Made by a program: the position numbers and the translations under genes
Shown here: one piece after another, positions 7,388 to 16,575 of the stretch
How the letters are laid out: each line of letters begins with the position of its first letter
Numbering within the stretch: position 1 is the stretch's first letter
Notes under the pieces: model-generated
The model's input: only the letters and a program-made list of their open reading frames with translations
What the model was told of the DNA's origin: nothing
Databases searched by the model: none
Source of the DNA: Rhizobium binae
GTDB taxonomy: Bacteria; Pseudomonadota; Alphaproteobacteria; Rhizobiales; Rhizobiaceae
Reading direction: 5' to 3'
Assembly (NCBI RefSeq): GCF_017357225.1
Contig: NZ_CP071604.1
Coordinates: 2,359,001 to 2,423,000 of the forward strand
DNA length: 64,000 bases

Positions 7388-8296
7388 ATGTCAGAGCCCC
7401 GTCAAAACTCCCTGCAGGGCATGGCCATCATGTCCGGCGCCATGTTCATCCTGCCGACCATGGACGCCATCGCGAAATACATGGCAACCTTCGAGGCGAT
7501 GTCGCCGGGCCAGGTGACCTTCTACCGATTCTTTTTCCAAATCGCTTGCACCCTGCCGATCCTCGTCGCTCTCTTCGGGCTCAAGGCGGTTTCGGCCAAA
7601 CGACCGTGGATGAATATTCTGCGCGGCGTGCTGCACGGGGCTGCAAGCCTGCTGTTCTTCGTCGCCGTCAAATACATGCCACTTGCAGACGTCTTCGCCA
7701 TCTATTTCGTCGAGCCCTTCATGCTGACCGCCATGTCGGCTGTGTTGCTTGGAGAGAAGGTTGGCTGGCGCCGCTGGATGGCGATCGCGGTCGGTTTCGG
7801 CGGCGCGATGATCGTCATTCAGCCCAGTTACGAGATTTTCGGCCTCAAGGCGCTGCTGCCGGTCGCATGCGCCTTTCTGTTCTCGCTCTATCTTTTCCTC
7901 AATCGCGCGATCGGCGAGGCCGATTCGCCGCTCACCATGCAGACGATGGCCGGCATTGGCGGAACGGTCTTCATGGCCGCCGCCCTTCTCGTCGGCAGCG
8001 CCGCCGGCAGTGCGGATTTCGCCATCTCCCTGCCTGCCTCCGGCCTCGGTCTCGCGCTGCTTCTCGCCCTCGGCTCGATCTCCGGATATGCGCATATGCT
8101 GGTGGTCCGGGCTTTCCGGCTTGCGCCGCTGTCGCTGCTTGCGCCGTTCCAATACTTCGAGATCATATCGGCCACCGTGCTCGGCTATGCGCTGTTCAAC
8201 GATTTCCCGAGTTTTTCCAAGTGGATCGGCATCTACATCATCGTTGCATCGGGCCTTTTCATCATCTGGCGCGAGCGGCAGCAGCACAATCGCTAA
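7388..8296 (+). CDS. EamA-type DMT family transporter
   Basis: A 302-residue inner-membrane protein with ten hydrophobic helices arranged as two tandem EamA repeats (about residues 10-140 and 155-292). Typical features are the N-terminal M-D-A-I-A-K-Y segment, V-T-F-Y-R-F-F-F after helix 1, and the L-G-E-K-x-x-W-R-R-W linker ending the first repeat. Family members export metabolites or amino acids, but the substrate cannot be read from sequence. The start ATG is the first in the frame. It is monocistronic, followed by a 108-base gap. Confidence 0.85.
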   Translation: MSEPRQNSLQGMAIMSGAMFILPTMDAIAKYMATFEAMSPGQVTFYRFFFQIACTLPILVALFGLKAVSAKRPWMNILRGVLHGAASLLFFVAVKYMPLADVFAIYFVEPFMLTAMSAVLLGEKVGWRRWMAIAVGFGGAMIVIQPSYEIFGLKALLPVACAFLFSLYLFLNRAIGEADSPLTMQTMAGIGGTVFMAAALLVGSAAGSADFAISLPASGLGLALLLALGSISGYAHMLVVRAFRLAPLSLLAPFQYFEIISATVLGYALFNDFPSFSKWIGIYIIVASGLFIIWRERQQHNR

Positions 8297-8371
8297 AATC
8301 CTCCTGATTTCGGGAATGTCGGGTTAACGCCTCTTCTTGAGGGATCGTCAATTCGCAGGCGATAAAACTGT

Positions 8372-8397
8372 CTCCGGCTTCATGATGAAGCCTGGAG
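8372..8397 (+). promoter_or_regulatory. hairpin that buries the ribosome-binding site of the next gene
   Basis: CTCC-GGCTTCA (8372-8382), loop TGA, TGAAGCC-T-GGAG (8386-8397). An 11-bp stem with a single bulge closes on a 3-base loop. The GGAG at 8394-8397 is the only good ribosome site for the ATG at 8405 (7-base spacing), and it is paired with CTCC. This is the architecture of an RNA thermometer or another translational switch; the function is inferred. Confidence 0.6.
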
Positions 8398-8404
8398 TTA
8401 AAAC

Positions 8405-9109
8405 ATGAGCGAATTCCGTCTCGCTTTTCCGGCCTGTGTCGTGGCCGGCAAGCATCGGCTGGCGGCCGAAGATATCGCATTACTGCGCAAACATGCTTTT
8501 CCTGAGGGAATCCGGACATCCCAGGATGTCGTGGCGATGTTGGCGCTCAACAATTCCTGTCCTGAAAAATGTGCCGAGTGGAACGCTTTCTTCGTGGAGC
8601 AGCTCGCCGGTTTCATCGTCAACCACACCTATCCGCAGGGCTCGTTGGATGAAATCAGCGTTGCCTGGATCATGCGCATGTTCACCACCGATGGCGTCGT
8701 CAACTCGGCGCTGGAGCTCGAGCTCATTCTCCACGTCATGGAGATTTCGGCCGATGTCCCGGGTGAACTGCGGGCGCTTGCCCTCGACCAGTTGCGCCTG
8801 GCGATCACCGACGGCATCGGCGGCTACAAGCTGTCGCGCGCCGCCGACAGAAGGAGCATAACCCGCCAGGACGTCGACTTTACGATGCGCATCTTCAGAA
8901 ACATCGCCGCAGGCGGCGTCATTGTCGTGTCTCCGGCCGAATATGGTGTCTTTCAGCAGATCGAGCAGGCAACCCTGGCGGCCGCCAACCATCCGCATTG
9001 GGCCGGCATCATGGCTGCCGTCGAACTGCGCGATCGTCCCGAGCCACGCCGCAGCCGCTGGCTTCGCATCGTCGACGAAGAACCGGTTGTCGAAGCTACC
9101 TTCGCCTGA
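8405..9109 (+). CDS. conserved hypothetical protein
   Basis: A 234-residue soluble protein that I do not recognise. It has no signal peptide or membrane helix, appears mostly alpha-helical, and contains hydrophobic patches such as Q-D-V-V-A-M-L-A-L-N-N and a C-P-E-K-C pair near residue 52. A V-V-V-S-P-A-E-Y stretch sits near residue 180 and the C terminus is Arg-rich. The start is fixed by GGAG at 8394-8397, which is itself inside a stable hairpin, so translation is probably conditional. A second large hairpin follows the stop. It lies between a DMT exporter and pccA, both with their own leaders, so context does not suggest a role. Confidence 0.7.
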   Translation: MSEFRLAFPACVVAGKHRLAAEDIALLRKHAFPEGIRTSQDVVAMLALNNSCPEKCAEWNAFFVEQLAGFIVNHTYPQGSLDEISVAWIMRMFTTDGVVNSALELELILHVMEISADVPGELRALALDQLRLAITDGIGGYKLSRAADRRSITRQDVDFTMRIFRNIAAGGVIVVSPAEYGVFQQIEQATLAAANHPHWAGIMAAVELRDRPEPRRSRWLRIVDEEPVVEATFA

Positions 9110-9129
9110 GCTTTCTCAAGCCCGATTGT

Positions 9130-9165
9130 GCGTTCCGGTGTTTTATGCGTAAAACTCCGGAACGC
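9130..9165 (+). terminator. large near-perfect hairpin between hypothetical gene and pccA
   Basis: GCGTTCCGG-T-GTTTTA (9130-9145), loop TGCG, TAAAAC-T-CCGGAACGC (9150-9165): 15 paired bases with one T-T mismatch. It ends 19 bases before the pccA start and lacks a T tract. It may terminate the upstream transcript or act as a leader structure for pccA. Confidence 0.55.
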
Positions 9166-9184
9166 ATTTCTGGGTGGAGTCTCG

Positions 9185-11194
9185 ATGTTCAAGAAAATCC
9201 TGATCGCGAATCGCGGCGAGATTGCCTGCCGCGTGATCAAGACCGCGCGCCGCATGGGCATTTCGACCGTTGCGGTCTATTCGGATGCGGATCGGGATGC
9301 GTTGCATGTCGAGATGGCCGACGAGGCCGTGCATATCGGCCCCGCTGCAGCCTCGGAAAGTTATCTGGTCGCCGAAAACATCATCGCCGCCTGCAAGGCG
9401 ATGAGCGCCGAGGCGGTGCATCCCGGCTACGGTTTTCTTTCCGAGCGAGCCTCCTTCTGCGCCGAACTGGAAAAACAAGGCGTCGTCTTCATCGGCCCGA
9501 AGCCGAAGGCAATCATGGCGATGGGCGACAAGATCGAATCGAAGAAATTCGCCAATGCCGCCGGCGTCTCCACCGTGCCCGGCCATCTCGGCATCATCGA
9601 GGATGCCGCCCATGCGGAAACGATCGCTGGCGCAATCGGCTATCCCGTCATGATCAAGGCCTCGGCCGGCGGTGGCGGCAAGGGCATGCGCATCGCCTGG
9701 AACAAGGCCGAGGTTCGCGACGGCTTCGAGCGCGCCCGCTCGGAGGCGAAAAGTTCCTTCGGAGACGACCGCGTCTTCATCGAGAAATTCGTCGTCGAGC
9801 CGCGCCATATCGAGATCCAGGTGCTGGCCGATGCGCATGGCAAGGTCGTCTATCTCGGCGAACGCGAATGCTCGATTCAGCGGCGCAACCAGAAAGTGGC
9901 CGAAGAGGCACCCTCGCCTTTCCTCGACGAAAACACCCGCAAGGCCATGGGCGAACAATCGGTGGCGCTGGCCAAAGCCGTCGAATATCAGAGCGCCGGC
10001 ACCGTCGAATTCATCGTCGACCGCGACCGCAACTTCTATTTCCTCGAAATGAACACCCGCCTGCAGGTCGAGCACCCCGTCACCGAACTCGTCACCGGCA
10101 TCGATCTCGTCGAACAAATGATCCGGGTCGCTGCCGGCGAGCCGCTCAGCTTCGAGCAGGCGGATGTCCGCCTCGACGGCTGGGCGATCGAAAGCCGGCT
10201 CTATGCCGAAGACCCATACCGCAACTTCCTGCCTTCGATCGGCCGCCTGACGCGCTACCGCCCGCCGGCGGAAGGCCGGATTGGCAATGTCGTCATCCGC
10301 AACGATACCGGCGTCTTCGAGGGTGCGGAGATCTCGATGTATTACGACCCGATGATCGCCAAGCTCTGCACCTGGGCGCCGACGCGCGGCGAGGCCATCG
10401 ACGCCATGGGCCGGGCGCTTGACGGTTTCGTCGTCGATGGGATCGAACACAATGTCCCCTTCCTGTCGGCGCTGATGAAACATCCCCGCTGGCGCGAGGG
10501 CCGGCTTTCCACCGGTTTCATCGCCGAGGAATATCCTGACGGCTTCGCACCGATGAAGCCGGACAGCCAGGAGGAAGCAACGCTTGCCGCGATTGCGCTG
10601 TCGGCTTCGTTGATCGAGACGAACCGCCGCGAAGATTTTGCCGATCGCCTGCGCGCCGCATCCGGCACGCTGCGTGAGCATTGGGTGGTCAAAACAGACG
10701 AAAACTACGTCAATGTCAGATTGCTCGACGGCCTCGTCACCATCCCCTTCGCTATGGACATGGCGGTAGAGGGCGAAAACCGGAGCGTTGTCACCGACTG
10801 GCGACCGGGAGATCCGGTCTGGGGCGGCAAGGTCGGCGGCCGGGATATTACTGCCCAGATCCGTCCCGTTCTCAACGGCCTGCGCATTGACTGGCAGGGG
10901 CTGTCCGTCACCGCCAAGGTCTTTTCGCCGCGCCATGCTGAACTGGATAAGCTGATGCCGGTAAAGTTGCCGCCCGATACGTCGAAGCTCCTCCTTTGCC
11001 CGATGCCCGGCCTCGTCGTGTCCATTGCGGTCGCCGAGGGCCAGGAGGTCAAGGCCGGCGAGACGCTTGCGATCGTCGAGGCGATGAAGATGGAAAATGT
11101 CTTGCGCGCCGACCGCGATCTGGTGGTCGCGAAGATCAAAGCCGCGGCCGGTGAAAGCCTTGCCGTCGATGCGGTGATCATGGAGTTCGCTTGA
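9185..11194 (+). CDS. pccA: propionyl-CoA carboxylase alpha (biotin) subunit
   Basis: A 669-residue biotin-dependent carboxylase subunit. The N-terminal biotin carboxylase domain (about 1-445) has K-I-L-I-A-N-R-G-E-I-A, the ATP-grasp glycine loop K-A-S-A-G-G-G-G-K-G-M, the E-R-E-C-S-I-Q-R-R-N-Q-K segment and E-M-N-T-R-L-Q-V-E-H. A central BT domain (about 460-580) serves to bind the beta subunit. The C-terminal biotinyl domain carries E-A-M-K635-M-E-N, with Lys635 biotinylated. With PccB it converts propionyl-CoA to methylmalonyl-CoA, feeding odd-chain fatty acid, Val, Ile and Met carbon into the TCA cycle. An acetyl- or methylcrotonyl-CoA specificity cannot be fully excluded. GGAG lies 5 bases before the ATG. 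The partner gene pccB lies 2.5 kb away on the other strand. Confidence 0.9.
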   Translation: MFKKILIANRGEIACRVIKTARRMGISTVAVYSDADRDALHVEMADEAVHIGPAAASESYLVAENIIAACKAMSAEAVHPGYGFLSERASFCAELEKQGVVFIGPKPKAIMAMGDKIESKKFANAAGVSTVPGHLGIIEDAAHAETIAGAIGYPVMIKASAGGGGKGMRIAWNKAEVRDGFERARSEAKSSFGDDRVFIEKFVVEPRHIEIQVLADAHGKVVYLGERECSIQRRNQKVAEEAPSPFLDENTRKAMGEQSVALAKAVEYQSAGTVEFIVDRDRNFYFLEMNTRLQVEHPVTELVTGIDLVEQMIRVAAGEPLSFEQADVRLDGWAIESRLYAEDPYRNFLPSIGRLTRYRPPAEGRIGNVVIRNDTGVFEGAEISMYYDPMIAKLCTWAPTRGEAIDAMGRALDGFVVDGIEHNVPFLSALMKHPRWREGRLSTGFIAEEYPDGFAPMKPDSQEEATLAAIALSASLIETNRREDFADRLRAASGTLREHWVVKTDENYVNVRLLDGLVTIPFAMDMAVEGENRSVVTDWRPGDPVWGGKVGGRDITAQIRPVLNGLRIDWQGLSVTAKVFSPRHAELDKLMPVKLPPDTSKLLLCPMPGLVVSIAVAEGQEVKAGETLAIVEAMKMENVLRADRDLVVAKIKAAAGESLAVDAVIMEFA

Positions 11195-11695
11195 GTGAGA
11201 TGGCCGACCTTGAACTGATGCAATTCGGACTTCTGCTCGCAGCGTGAAACTCGTTTTGAATTTGCTCAAGAACTGGAAATTGAAACTGCGAACGGGAAGC
11301 TGAAAACGGCTTTCCGCCATTTCACCGCAATTGCAGACGGAGAGGTCATGATCTCCAACTCGGATTTTGGCACCACGGCGGGCGTGGCAGTCTTCTTTTC
11401 GATACAGGCTGGGCGAGCGACAACGAGACTATCGACATGGTCGTGACGATTGGTCGGGAGGTGGGACTTAATGCGTCCGGGCGAATCCACGTTCACTCGA
11501 CCGAGCCGCAGCAGCCTCCGCTAGACGCTCCTCATGCGTACGGCTTGAACTTTCATCAGTACGTTCGCGAAATTTAGGCGGATTCCCGAAATGGGAGCAG
11601 CTATTTCCTCGCTTGAAGTCAGCCGTCCCGTCGTACATATACGGAAAACCTAGACCTCAGCACTCCGGCGAGGCAGCTAAACGTGGATTCTATTC
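11195..11695. other. 501-base region with no intact gene
   Basis: Between pccA and elaA there is no intact gene with a convincing start. It holds two adjacent, protein-like reading segments in different frames (described as a possible gene remnant) and then about 115 bases of promoter-like sequence before elaA. Confidence 0.5.
11219..11577 (+). pseudogene. possible frameshifted gene remnant
   Basis: Frame one (11219-11446) reads like protein: E-T-R-F-E-F-A-Q-E-L-E-I-E-T-A-N-G-K, then F-T-A-I-A-D-G-E-V-M-I-S-N-S-D-F-G-T-T. It has no good start and stops soon after. A second frame, displaced by one base, then reads D-T-G-W-A-S-D-N-E-T-I-D-M-V-V from 11401 and runs through G-R-I-H-V-H-S-T-E-P and Y-G-L-N-F-H to a stop at 11575-11577. 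Joined by one frameshift near 11395-11401 they would give about 115 residues. I do not recognise the family. Either this is a decayed gene or a chance pair of frames. Confidence 0.3.
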
Positions 11696-12181
11696 ATGGC
11701 TTCGACGGCTTACACGACCGACCTCAGGGGGTTCGATGAGTTCTCGGCGCGGGAACTCTATGATCTTCTGAGAATGCGCGTCGACGTTTTCGTCGTCGAG
11801 CAAAGCTGCCCCTATCCGGAGCTCGACGGCAAGGATGTCGACGCCCTGCATCTACGGCTGATGGAGAGCGGCAAACTCTTGGCTTCAGCACGGATTCTGA
11901 AACCGCACGAGCCGCAGGAACCCTCAAAGATCGGTCGCGTCGTCGTCTCGCCCGCCCATCGCGGCAGGCGGCTGGGCGATGCTTTGATGAGCGAAGCGAT
12001 CTCCGCTTGCGAGCGACTTTATCCGGAACGAGCGATCGCCTTGTCGGCGCAGGCCCACCTGCGTCGATTCTACGAAAGCTTCGGTTTCGTCGTGGCATCG
12101 GAGGAATATCTGGAAGACGGCATTCCTCATATCGATATGGTCCGCCAGCCCGCCGTCCAGCCGGCAGGGATATTGTCATGA
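11696..12181 (+). CDS. elaA: ElaA-type GNAT acetyltransferase
   Basis: A 161-residue GNAT protein. It has the ElaA signature: E-L-Y-D-L-L-R-M-R-V-D-V-F-V-V-E-Q followed by C-P-Y-P-E-L-D-G-K-D, then the acetyl-CoA loop R-V-V-V-S-P-A-H-R-G-R-R-L-G (Q/R-x-x-G-x-G/A variant) and F-Y-E-S-F-G-F near the C terminus. The acceptor substrate of ElaA proteins is not established. The stop overlaps the start of the next gene (ATGA at 12178-12181), so the two are translationally coupled. Confidence 0.85.
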   Translation: MASTAYTTDLRGFDEFSARELYDLLRMRVDVFVVEQSCPYPELDGKDVDALHLRLMESGKLLASARILKPHEPQEPSKIGRVVVSPAHRGRRLGDALMSEAISACERLYPERAIALSAQAHLRRFYESFGFVVASEEYLEDGIPHIDMVRQPAVQPAGILS

Positions 12182-12645
12182 TCTATGTCGATGCCGATGC
12201 CTGCCCGGTGAAGCCGGAAGTCCTGAAAGTTGCCGAACGCCACGGCCTCGAAGTTACCTTCGTCGCCAATTCCGGCCTGCGTCCTTCCCGCGATCCTATG
12301 GTTCACAACGTCATCGTCTCCAACGCCTTCGATGCCGCCGACAACTGGATCGCCGAGCACGCCGGTCGGGGCGACGTCGTGGTCACAGCCGACGTGCCGC
12401 TCGCCGTGCGCTGCGTCGCCACCGGAGCTTTCGTCAGCGGCCCGACGGGCCGTGTCTTCGACGAGACCAATATCGGCATGGCCAGCGCCATGCGCGATCT
12501 CGGCGCGCATTTGCGCGAAACCGGCGAGAGCAAGGGCTATAACGCCGCCTTCAGCCCGAAAGATCGTTCACGTTTCCTCGAAACCTTTGATCGGCTCTGC
12601 CGCCGCGCCAAGAGCCTTTCAGCCGAGGCTGGCGGTCAGTCCTGA
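12178..12645 (+). CDS. YaiI/YqxD family protein (DUF188)
   Basis: A 155-residue protein of the UPF0178/DUF188 family, a PIN-like fold. The N terminus I-Y-V-D-A-D-A-C-P-V-K is diagnostic, followed by V-T-A-D-V-P-L-A at mid-protein with conserved aspartates and an R-x-x-F-L-E-T-F-D-R-L C-terminal helix. The conserved Asp set suggests a metal-dependent nuclease-like centre, but activity has not been established for the family. Codon overlap with elaA indicates a two-gene operon. Confidence 0.85.
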   Translation: MIYVDADACPVKPEVLKVAERHGLEVTFVANSGLRPSRDPMVHNVIVSNAFDAADNWIAEHAGRGDVVVTADVPLAVRCVATGAFVSGPTGRVFDETNIGMASAMRDLGAHLRETGESKGYNAAFSPKDRSRFLETFDRLCRRAKSLSAEAGGQS

Positions 12646-12730
12646 TCACGCGGGCATGAAACGGGTGGCATGGCGGCCATGCGGATTCCTACCTTGAACA
12701 CAGCCGTCCCCTCACGCATATAGACACGAT

Positions 12731-12782
12731 CGCAGACGACTGCGGCGTCCTGAGGACGCAACCGTCGCGGGGACGGCCTCGC
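12731..12782 (+). promoter_or_regulatory. guanidine-II (mini-ykkC) riboswitch
   Basis: Two hairpins with the diagnostic ACGR tetraloops closed by G-C: P1 is CGCAG-ACGA-CTGCG (12731-12744) and P2 is GCGGGG-ACGG-CCTCGC (12767-12782, one G-T pair). A 22-base linker between them can form its own GCGTCC-TGA-GGACGC hairpin. The ribosome site AAGGAG (12791-12796) follows at once and the downstream gene is a guanidinium exporter. An alternative pairing is visible: GCCTC (12776-12780) can pair with GAGGC (12796-12800) next to the ribosome site. Guanidine binding would then favour P2 and release it, switching translation on. The class and ligand are established knowledge; the switching path is inference. 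Confidence 0.9.
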
Positions 12783-12802
12783 TCTTCAACAAGGAGAGGC
12801 TT

Positions 12803-13117
12803 ATGGCCTGGTTTCTGCTTTTTCTCGCTGGTCTTTTCGAATGTGGCTGGGCGATCGGACTTAAATACACTGAGGGTTTCACACGGCCGTTGCCGACGGC
12901 ACTGACCGTCATCTCGATGGTGGTGAGCGTCGTCTTGCTCGGCATGGCAGTGAAGCACCTGCCGATCGGCACCGCCTATGCGGTCTGGACCGGAATCGGC
13001 ACGGTCGGCACCGTGCTACTCGGCGTCTGGCTGCTCGGCGATGAGGCAAGTGTCTCGCGTCTTGCCTGCATCCTGCTAATTGCCGGCGGCATCGCCGGTC
13101 TCAAGCTGACCGCCTGA
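12803..13117 (+). CDS. gdx: guanidinium exporter Gdx (SugE), SMR family
   Basis: A 104-residue small multidrug resistance protein with four membrane helices. The conserved glutamate Glu13 is in helix 1 (A-G-L-F-E-C-G-W-A-I-G-L-K-Y-T-x-G-F), and T-A-Y-A-V-W-T-G-I-G-T-V-G-T is the Gdx/SugE version of the helix 3 signature. The G-L-K-Y-T and W-T-G-I-G motifs separate Gdx guanidinium/proton antiporters from EmrE-type drug exporters. Works as an antiparallel dimer in the inner membrane. Regulated through the guanidine-II riboswitch directly upstream; AAGGAG lies 6 bases before the ATG. A strong hairpin follows the gene. Confidence 0.95.
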   Translation: MAWFLLFLAGLFECGWAIGLKYTEGFTRPLPTALTVISMVVSVVLLGMAVKHLPIGTAYAVWTGIGTVGTVLLGVWLLGDEASVSRLACILLIAGGIAGLKLTA

Positions 13118-13128
13118 GAAGGAAATCG

Positions 13129-13154
13129 CTGCGGGGCATCGTCACGCCCCGCAG
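13129..13154. terminator. bidirectional terminator hairpin
   Basis: CTGCGGGGC (13129-13137), 8-base loop, GCCCCGCAG (13146-13154): a perfect 9-bp stem between convergent gdx and doxX. Confidence 0.7.
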
Positions 13155-13164
13155 TTATATCTGC

Positions 13165-13557
13165 TCAGGCCGTCTTGCGGTTATCGACGGCAAGAGCGCC
13201 GGGACCGGAGAAAAACAGGTAGAGGAAGACGAAGCAGAACAGGATCGCAGCGTCGCCCTGGTTGATAGCAGGGAAGAAACTGTTCGGCGCATGCGCCATG
13301 AAATAGGCGACCGCCATTTCGCCGGCAAGCAGGAAGGCGACCGGACGCGTCAGCAGGCCGACGAGAATGAGGACGCCGCCGACAAGCTCGAGAAGAGCCG
13401 CGAACAGCATCAGCGGCGGCAGCGATCCGGACATCTGCGAAGCAGGAAAGCCGAAAAGCTTCATCGTGCCGTGTTCGATGAACAGCAGCGCGGTGATGAT
13501 TCTGAGAGCGGCCAGCCCATAGGGGCGATAGGCGGAAAGACGCTCGAAAGTTGACAT
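13165..13557 (-). CDS. DoxX family membrane protein
   Basis: A 130-residue protein with four hydrophobic helices and the DoxX-type pattern: R-I-I-T-A-L-L-F-I-E-H-G-T-M-K-L-F-G at helix 1, E-L-V-G-G-V-L-I-L-V-G at helix 2, A-Y-F-M-A-H at helix 3 and a final G-D-A-A-I-L-F helix. The DoxX/DoxD family includes quinone-linked oxidoreductase subunits and proteins tied to oxidative stress, but the role of this small form is unknown. Single gene with its own 5' region; converges on gdx. Confidence 0.85.
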   Translation of the reverse strand: MSTFERLSAYRPYGLAALRIITALLFIEHGTMKLFGFPASQMSGSLPPLMLFAALLELVGGVLILVGLLTRPVAFLLAGEMAVAYFMAHAPNSFFPAINQGDAAILFCFVFLYLFFSGPGALAVDNRKTA

Positions 13558-13696
13558 TAAACCTCTCCATTTAAGACAATGCAGCCGAGCGTTAGCTTGT
13601 CACCGGCAAGGATTGAACACACGGATCGCTGACGGACGTTCACTTTTTCGACAGCGGATAAACACCCGGCCGTGCGACTTTGTTCGGTGGAGATTC

Positions 13697-15229
<1,533 letters not shown>

Positions 15230-15254
15230 GCAATCTCCCTTGCCGCTGCGTAGG

Positions 15255-15713
15255 CTAGCGGCTTCGTCCGCTGAGCGAGAAAACCGAGCGAATCCTGGCT
15301 GCCACATCCTCGGCGATGATATCGTCGGCAAGCTTGGGATCGGCGGCCATGCTGGTCACGTCAAAGGCGCTGACGGCGATCACCGACCCATCCTCCACGG
15401 AAGCCGCGTCGACGCTGATCTTGGCGACGTTGCGGTCCTTTTGGAAGCCGAGACCTTTCTGGATGGAAACCACCCGGATCGTCAGAACAACCCGCGGCAG
15501 CATGGTATCACGCACGGTGGCATTGATCGCGGCATTGACGCGGTCGTTGATGCCGGAGAGCAGCTCGGCCGGCATGTTCGGTCCGGAGAGAACGACCGCA
15601 CTACGCACATCGTAGAGCGGCGCCGCAGGCTTCGGGCCCAAAAGGTTGGCGCAGGCCGTGAGCGCAATACAGACGAGTGCGGCTCGGCAAAAACACGACC
15701 TCAGCCAATTCAT
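15255..15713 (-). CDS. hypothetical lipoprotein
   Basis: A 152-residue envelope protein. Residues 1-20 form a lipoprotein signal with lipobox L-T-A-C; the next residues A-N-L-L-G-P-K-P suit outer-membrane sorting. The mature part is a mixed alpha/beta region ([32 protein letters not shown]) that resembles small rhizobial lipoproteins of unknown role. ATG at 15713 is chosen for the GCGGGA at 7-10 bases upstream and because it gives a compact signal peptide. It sits between ATP12 and pccB and may be co-transcribed. Confidence 0.75.
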   Translation of the reverse strand: MNWLRSCFCRAALVCIALTACANLLGPKPAAPLYDVRSAVVLSGPNMPAELLSGINDRVNAAINATVRDTMLPRVVLTIRVVSIQKGLGFQKDRNVAKISVDAASVEDGSVIAVSAFDVTSMAADPKLADDIIAEDVAARIRSVFSLSGRSR

Positions 15714-15780
15714 CGCAAAATCCCGCACCACCCCGTTGGAGTCGCAGATTTCGTCATAATGCCCGGGAAGGCAATATGTT

Positions 15781-16566
15781 TCAGGTGCTTAGGGCGAAAA
15801 AAACGTCCGCCGCCGCCTTGAACTCGACAAAGCGCTTGGCGCGGCGCTCCTCGGCTTCCTCATCACGCCCCCAATGTTCGATTGTCCAGTCCTCGTCGAG
15901 GTGGGCAAGCGACCACACCTCCTCGACCGTCAGCCGAGCCTCGGCCAAGGCGAGCGCCAGAATCGCCGAGCCGGTCAGCGTCGTGATGGTGTGGAGAGCG
16001 GCGAGCGCAATCGGGCTCTGATGCCGCGCCAGCGTCACGGCGAAGGCTGCGGTCGCCTCGCGCGGCTGTTCATGGTGCATCACCCCTTCGATGAGGATGA
16101 AGCGGGCGCCCAGATCATTTGCCGCCCAGTCGAGGACCGGATCCCAGCGCTCACGCTGGCGCTCGACCAGCCGTTCGGGGCCGTCCGCGCGGTAGCAGAG
16201 GAGGTCGCTCGAGGAAAAGCGCAGGATATCTTCGAAGGTTGCCTGGGCATTGGTTGCCACGCCGTCGAGCGCGGTATTGACCAGCCGCGTCGCCGGCATG
16301 GTCACGGGATCGATCTCCTCGCCCTGGGCCTGCCATTCGGCGGAGACAAGCTGCGCGAGCGCCTCGGTCGGCACGGCGAGAACCTGCCGTGCCGGCGTGC
16401 GGACCATTTTGCCGTCGAGTGCAATCGAAAAACCACTCTCATGCTCGGCGACAGCGACTTCGGCGTAGAAGCGCTTCGGCAGCGGCTTCTTCATCTGGAT
16501 CTGCGACCGGCGGATGGGATCGGGATGACTCAGGCCTTCGGAATGATCGTTCAGCAGATCGCGCAT
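15781..16566 (-). CDS. ATP12 family F1-ATPase assembly chaperone
   Basis: A 261-residue protein of the ATP12 family, which in mitochondria and alphaproteobacteria binds the F1 alpha subunit before assembly of the catalytic hexamer. Visible family features are K-R-F-Y-A-E-V-x-V (about 31), the basic L-D-G-K-x-V-R-T-P-A segment, E-W-x-A-Q-G-E-x-I-D-P-x-x-M-P-x-T-R-L near residue 85, and the C-terminal E-E-x-W-x-x-x-x-L-D-E-D-W-x-x-E-x-W-G-x-D-x-E-A-E motif. It lies 9 bases after the HAD gene in the same direction. Confidence 0.93.
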   Translation of the reverse strand: MRDLLNDHSEGLSHPDPIRRSQIQMKKPLPKRFYAEVAVAEHESGFSIALDGKMVRTPARQVLAVPTEALAQLVSAEWQAQGEEIDPVTMPATRLVNTALDGVATNAQATFEDILRFSSSDLLCYRADGPERLVERQRERWDPVLDWAANDLGARFILIEGVMHHEQPREATAAFAVTLARHQSPIALAALHTITTLTGSAILALALAEARLTVEEVWSLAHLDEDWTIEHWGRDEEAEERRAKRFVEFKAAADVFFALST

Positions 16567-16575
16567 GGGCTCACC

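Noticed and set aside
9143..11320. 725-codon open frame on the minus strand opposite pccA
   Set aside because: It mirrors pccA; high third-position GC in the real gene opens the antisense frame. No recognisable motif.
11266..11496. 76-codon minus-strand frame in the pccA-elaA gap
   Set aside because: No ribosome site and no protein-like pattern; the plus strand reads more like coding remnant.
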